Part shown: positions 9,396 to 12,230 of the stretch, one piece after another
Numbering within the stretch: position 1 is the first letter of the stretch
Layout: every line of letters begins with the position of its first letter
Assembly: GCA_003222555.1 (NCBI GenBank)
Contig: QHWL01000142.1
Coordinates: 4,011 to 16,240 of the forward strand
From: Acidobacteriota bacterium
Lineage (GTDB): Bacteria > Acidobacteriota > Vicinamibacteria > Vicinamibacterales > CAVVIG01
Length of the DNA stretch: 12,230 nt
Reading direction: 5' to 3'
Program-made: the position numbers and the translations under genes
Notes under the pieces: model-generated
Databases searched by the model: none
Told to the model about the DNA's origin: nothing
Seen by the model: the letters and a program-made list of their open reading frames with translations, nothing else

Positions 9396-9986
9396 GTGGC
9401 CGAGCCTACCGACGTCGAACGCGATTTGCAGCGGCTCGAAGCCGAGCTCAAACGCCTCGAAGCCGAATACAACATGTTCTTCGCGGGCAACCTGCCCAAG
9501 CCGCCCTGGGAAACGCGAACCCGCGTCGAGTCGCTCGTCAAGAAGTTCGATCGCGCGTATATCCAAAACTACGGCGACCGCTTCCGCTTCGTGACGCTCC
9601 AGTCGCGCTACGCCACCTTCATCGATCTCTGGGACCGCGGTCTGCGCGCGAAGGAAGAAGGCCGCAGCGGTCCATTCGTGCACATGCGCGCCGACAAACC
9701 GGCCGAGCCCAAACGCCCGACAGACAAGATCCTCCACGTGGCGTCGTTCAAGGATCCGGTGAAGGAAGCCGACAAGCTGCGCGATCTGTACCATTCGCTG
9801 GTCGAAGCGCGGCACGAAATCGGCGAAGAAGCCATACCGTTCCACAAATTCGCGGAGCTGGTCAAAAGTCAGGTGAAGAAGCTCCGGCAGGGCGGCAGTC
9901 CCGAAGTCGCGTTCCGCGTGGCGGTGAAAGATGGAAAGGTGAATTTCACGGCGCGGGCGTTGAAGGGTGTTAAAGACAAAGACTGA
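9396..9986 (+). CDS. Conserved protein of unknown function with N-terminal coiled coil (196 aa)
   Basis: The GTG at 9396 lies six bases after the preceding stop, with GAGG at 9389-9392 (short spacing). The 196-residue product is highly charged and soluble. Residues 8-26 (ERDLQRLEAELKRLEAEYN) form a clear heptad pattern, followed by MFFAGNLPKPPWETRTRVES and by DRFRFVTLQSRYATFIDLWD at 61-80. A lysine/proline linker (about 98-112) separates a C-terminal part with helices at 122-164 and a strand-like end, VAFRVAVKDGKVNFTARALK at 171-190. From memory it resembles uncharacterised myxobacterial proteins labelled MXAN_5187-type, but I am not sure of that. The pattern of conserved aromatic and charged residues suggests a real, conserved family. 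Pairing with the 137-aa gene suggests a shared role. Confidence 0.78.
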   Translation: MAEPTDVERDLQRLEAELKRLEAEYNMFFAGNLPKPPWETRTRVESLVKKFDRAYIQNYGDRFRFVTLQSRYATFIDLWDRGLRAKEEGRSGPFVHMRADKPAEPKRPTDKILHVASFKDPVKEADKLRDLYHSLVEARHEIGEEAIPFHKFAELVKSQVKKLRQGGSPEVAFRVAVKDGKVNFTARALKGVKDKD

Positions 9987-10014
9987 CAACGATGAGGCGC
10001 GCCGAGCCCGAGAC

Positions 10015-10066
10015 GGGTTCTGGGTTCAGGTTCGGGGTGCTGGGTTCGGTTCAGGGTTCTGGGTTC
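10015..10066. repeat. GGGTTC tandem repeat, G-rich on the plus strand
   Basis: A 19-20 bp unit of the form GGGTTCTGGGTTC plus a six- or seven-base spacer occurs two and a half times. Six runs of three or more G are separated by loops of 4, 9, 4, 9 and 4 bases, a regular pattern that could fold as a G-quadruplex on the plus strand. It sits between the convergent 196-aa gene and cspA, beyond both stop codons. Confidence 0.75.
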
Positions 10067-10118
10067 GCGCGTGCGTCTTGCCGTCGCTTGTTGTGTGGCG
10101 CGTTGTGGGAACGTTGAG

Positions 10119-10144
10119 GCCGGGCGCCCCGACGGGCGCCCGGC
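10119..10144 (-). terminator. Likely terminator hairpin after cspA (could act on both strands)
   Basis: GCCGGGCGCC at 10119-10128 and GGCGCCCGGC at 10135-10144 are a perfect 10-bp stem with a six-base loop. The hairpin begins 13 bases after the cspA stop. There is no T-run on either side, so it is either a weak intrinsic terminator or a 3'-end stabiliser. Its position between convergent genes would let it serve the upstream plus-strand pair as well. Confidence 0.55.
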
Positions 10145-10157
10145 TGCGAGAGGGTGA

Positions 10158-10361
10158 CTAGATCTTGGTGACGTTTCCGGCTTGCGGGCCTTTCGGACCG
10201 TCAACGATCTCGAACTCAACCGCCTGGCCTTCCTCGAGCGAGCGGAACCCGTCGCCCTGAATGGCCGAGTAGTGGACGAAGACGTCACTGCCGCCGTCTC
10301 GCTCGATGAACCCGTAACCCTTGGCGTTGTTGAACCACTTGACCTTGCCTGTGATACGCAT
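10158..10361 (-). CDS. Cold-shock domain protein (CspA family)
   Basis: This 67-residue protein is a single cold-shock domain, a five-stranded barrel that binds single-stranded RNA and DNA and melts RNA structure. The N-terminal [20 protein letters not shown] spans residues 5-24. RNP1 is KGYGFI at 14-19 and RNP2 is VFVHY at 27-31. The surface aromatics W9, F10, F18, F28, H30 and Y31 are all present. It ends [10 protein letters not shown], the usual final strand. The ATG at 10359-10361 has AAGGA nine bases upstream, a good Shine-Dalgarno. The gene stands alone between two plus-strand units. Its leader is long and structured, as is common for this family, and carries a terminator-like hairpin (see the entry at 10440-10467). 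The exact paralogue (cspA, cspC and so on) cannot be told from sequence alone. Confidence 0.97.
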   Translation of the reverse strand: MRITGKVKWFNNAKGYGFIERDGGSDVFVHYSAIQGDGFRSLEEGQAVEFEIVDGPKGPQAGNVTKI

Positions 10362-10439
10362 CGTTCTTCTTCCTTGCCTTGCTGGGACACGACGAAATCG
10401 TCTTCCCGAAACCCACCCCCGGCCTGTCCGGCCGCGGGC

Positions 10440-10467
10440 AAAAAAAAAGACCGCGTGTGCGGCCTTT
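10440..10467 (-). terminator. Intrinsic-terminator-like hairpin in the cspA leader (candidate attenuator)
   Basis: In the minus-strand RNA, AAAGGCCGC (10467-10459), loop ACAC, and GCGGUCUUU (10454-10446) form a nine-pair stem with one G-U pair, followed by six more U's (10445-10440). The plus-strand RNA would have an A-C mismatch and only a short U-run, so the structure is directional. It ends 78 bases before the cspA start and begins about 30 bases after the predicted transcription start. No other minus-strand gene lies upstream for it to terminate. Confidence 0.75.
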
Positions 10468-10503
10468 ACCTTGCGGCGCCAGGCCCGCCCGGCGTCGTGA
10501 GAA

Positions 10504-10532
10504 ATGATACTGGACTTTTGCCGTTATGCCAA
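10504..10532 (-). promoter_or_regulatory. Predicted sigma70-type promoter for cspA
   Basis: On the minus strand TTGGCA (10532-10527) and TATCAT (10509-10504) each match the consensus hexamer at five of six positions and are 17 bp apart. Transcription would start near 10497 and give a cspA leader of about 135 nt. The -35 box overlaps the purH start codon region, so the two divergent genes could interfere with each other. No other good -10 is seen between 10362 and 10440. Confidence 0.6.
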
Positions 10533-12124
10533 GGGCCCTGCTGAGCGTTTCTGACAAGGCCGGTATTGCCGATCTCGGACGCGGCCTGATCGCGCGCGGG
10601 TTTGAGTTGGTATCGACCGGCGGCACCGCACGGGCACTTGCCGGCGCGGGGCTCGCCGTGAGGAGCGTATCGGACCTCACCGGCTTCCCTGAGATGATGG
10701 ACGGACGCGTGAAAACGTTGCATCCGGCGCTTCACGGCGGCATTCTCGCGCGGCGCGATCGGCCCGACGATATGGCCGAGCTCGAGCGCCACGGGCTGGG
10801 CCTCGTCGACCTCGTCGTGGTCAACTTGTACCCTTTCGTGAAAGCGGCGGCCAACTCGGCGACCCCGTTCGACGCGCTCATCGAGGAGATCGATATCGGC
10901 GGACCGTCGCTGGTGCGCGCGGCCGCCAAGAATTTTCGCGGCGTTCTCGTCGTCGTCGATCCCGCCGACTACCCGCGCCTGCTCGCGGCCATCGACGAGT
11001 CGCCGAGCCTGGCATTCCGGTACGAGCTCGCCCGCAAGGCAATCGCCCACACCGCGGCCTACGATACGGCGATTACGGCGACGCTCGCGACCATCGAAGT
11101 CGCCGGCGATCGATTCGAGCGTTGTGGGGATGCCGGGGCTCTGACCGCCCGCCTGGAATTCTCGCTCGACAAGATCCGCGACCTCCGCTACGGCGAGAAC
11201 CCTCATCAGCAGGCGGCGTGGTATTGCGGGCCCATCAAGGCGGCCGCCGCCGGCCTGGGCCAGGCGGCGATCCTGCAAGGCAAGGAACTGTCCTACACCA
11301 ACCTGCTCGATCTGGACGCGGCCGCGCGACTCGTGCTGGAATTCGACGAGCCCGCCGCGGCGGTGATCAAGCACACGAACCCATGCGGCGCCGCCACCGG
11401 CGACTCGCTCTCGGAGGCCTATCTTCGCGCGCGCGACGCCGACAGTCTCGCGGCCTTTGGCGGAATTGTCGCGCTGAACCGGACGCTCGATGTGGCGACG
11501 GCCGACCTCATCGTCTCCACGTTCATCGAAGCCGTCATCGCGCCGGGAATCGACGACGCCGCGCGCGACATTCTGGCGCGCAAGATCAACATGCGCGTGG
11601 TGACCGCCGACTTCACCCCGCTCAGAAGCGGCGGTGTCGAAGTGCGATCGGTTCTCGGCGCGGTGCTCGCGCAGGAGCGTGACCGCGTCACCGAGGCGCA
11701 CCAGCCGTGGACCCCCAGCCTGCTCGCAGACGGGTTGCGCGTCGCCACGAAACGGCAGCCGACCGCCCACGAGTGGGAGGCGCTTCGGTTTGCCTGGCGC
11801 ATCTGCGCGCACGTCAAATCGAATACGGTCGTCTTCACCGACGCGCGGCGGACGCTGGCAATCGGCGCGGGCCAGATGAGCCGCATCGATGCCGTGAACG
11901 TGGCGGTGATGAAAGCGCGGGCGGCCGATCGCCCGCTGGCCGGATCGGTGGCGGCATCGGACGCGTATTTCCCCTTCACCGATGGCCTCGAGGCGGTTGC
12001 CGGCGCTGGTGCGACCGCCGTGGTGCAGCCGGGCGGTTCAGTGCGGGACGCCGAGGTGATCGAGGCCGCCGATCGACATGATCTCGCGATGGTGTTCACC
12101 GGCCGCCGGCATTTCAGGCACTAA
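10526..12124 (+). CDS. purH: Bifunctional AICAR formyltransferase / IMP cyclohydrolase (PurH)
   Basis: PurH does the last two steps of purine synthesis in the cytoplasm: it formylates AICAR with 10-formyl-THF and closes the ring to give IMP. The 532-residue product is close to the usual length (529 in E. coli). The N-terminal cyclohydrolase domain (about 1-195) starts RALLSVSDKAGI, with STGGTA at 30-35 and GRVKTLHPALHGGIL at 60-74. The formyltransferase domain follows with RYGENPHQ at 221-228 and the catalytic KHTNPCG at 282-288. SDAYFPFTDG and VVQPGGSVRDAEVI near the end complete it. The gene is intact. The ATG at 10526 has no clear Shine-Dalgarno and follows within 60 bases of the cspA leader region on the other strand. 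Its last 11 bases overlap the convergent heptose kinase gene. Confidence 0.98.
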   Translation: MPRALLSVSDKAGIADLGRGLIARGFELVSTGGTARALAGAGLAVRSVSDLTGFPEMMDGRVKTLHPALHGGILARRDRPDDMAELERHGLGLVDLVVVNLYPFVKAAANSATPFDALIEEIDIGGPSLVRAAAKNFRGVLVVVDPADYPRLLAAIDESPSLAFRYELARKAIAHTAAYDTAITATLATIEVAGDRFERCGDAGALTARLEFSLDKIRDLRYGENPHQQAAWYCGPIKAAAAGLGQAAILQGKELSYTNLLDLDAAARLVLEFDEPAAAVIKHTNPCGAATGDSLSEAYLRARDADSLAAFGGIVALNRTLDVATADLIVSTFIEAVIAPGIDDAARDILARKINMRVVTADFTPLRSGGVEVRSVLGAVLAQERDRVTEAHQPWTPSLLADGLRVATKRQPTAHEWEALRFAWRICAHVKSNTVVFTDARRTLAIGAGQMSRIDAVNVAVMKARAADRPLAGSVAASDAYFPFTDGLEAVAGAGATAVVQPGGSVRDAEVIEAADRHDLAMVFTGRRHFRH

Positions 12125-12230
12125 ATTGTCTCAGTAGCTCCTCGCGGTTCACCGTCGCCGTGCCGAACTTGCCGACAGCGAGGCCGGCGGCGTAGTTGGC
12201 GAGGATGGCCGCTTCTCTCATCGTCGCGCC
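12114..12230 (-). CDS. 3' end of a D-glycero-beta-D-manno-heptose-7-phosphate kinase gene (partial)
   Basis: The minus strand carries 38 codons open at the window edge and ending at TGA 12116-12114. The peptide includes AAILANYAAGLAVGKFGTAT followed by VNREELL. This is typical of the C-terminus of RfaE/HldE kinase domains of the PfkB sugar kinase family, which phosphorylate heptose-7-phosphate on the path to ADP-heptose for LPS core. The protein stops at the end of the kinase domain, so no nucleotidyltransferase domain is fused behind it; it would be the single-function HldA/RfaE1 form. Only the tail is visible, so another PfkB sugar kinase remains possible. The gene converges on purH and overlaps it by 11 bases, with no terminator between them. 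Confidence 0.7.
   Translation of the reverse strand, partial: GATMREAAILANYAAGLAVGKFGTATVNREELLRQFSA

Noticed and set aside
10119..10144. Protein-binding operator or recombination site
   Set aside because: The perfect palindrome directly after the cspA stop, between convergent genes, is more simply a 3'-end hairpin.

Overview
The window is a high-GC bacterial chromosome segment, most likely from a Gram-negative soil or sediment lineage. Acidobacteriota (Vicinamibacteria-like) is my best guess. The guess rests on style only: high GC, many starts without a clear Shine-Dalgarno, and short imperfect 'CACGAAG', 'CGCAGAG', 'AATTC' and 'GGGTTC' repeats at gene junctions. A heptose-kinase end at the right edge argues for an LPS-bearing outer membrane.

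Layout. Positions 198-7203 (+) hold the membrane arm of respiratory complex I in the order nuoH-J-K-L-M-N. Neither nuoI nor any peripheral-arm gene is visible, and nuoJ is broken by a short out-of-frame deletion. Positions 7221-7378 (+) are a DinB-family gene reduced to its two ends. Positions 7514-8924 (-) are selA (selenocysteine synthase), frameshifted near its 3' end by a perfect 25-bp tandem duplication. Positions 8976-9986 (+) hold two closely spaced genes of unknown function. Positions 10158-10361 (-) are a cold-shock protein gene with a long leader carrying an intrinsic-terminator-like hairpin. Positions 10526-12124 (+) are purH. The 3' end of a D-glycero-D-manno-heptose-7-phosphate kinase gene (-) overlaps the purH end at the right edge.

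How it works together. NuoH, K, L, M and N form most of the proton-pumping membrane domain of NADH:quinone oxidoreductase, and their key charged residues are in place, with one Glu-to-Asp change in NuoM. NuoJ is normally needed to join the quinone module to the pumps, so its lesion matters if real. The other genes are unrelated housekeeping functions: Sec biosynthesis, cold shock, purine synthesis and LPS heptose.

Most worth a second look: three damaged genes within about 7 kb, either real decay or assembly error; the cspA leader with promoter, terminator hairpin and U-tract; and five low-complexity repeat elements at gene boundaries, one of which has become the C-terminal tail of NuoM. I found no CRISPR array, transposase, phage gene, tRNA or rRNA. 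I do not see a clearly new multi-gene system.
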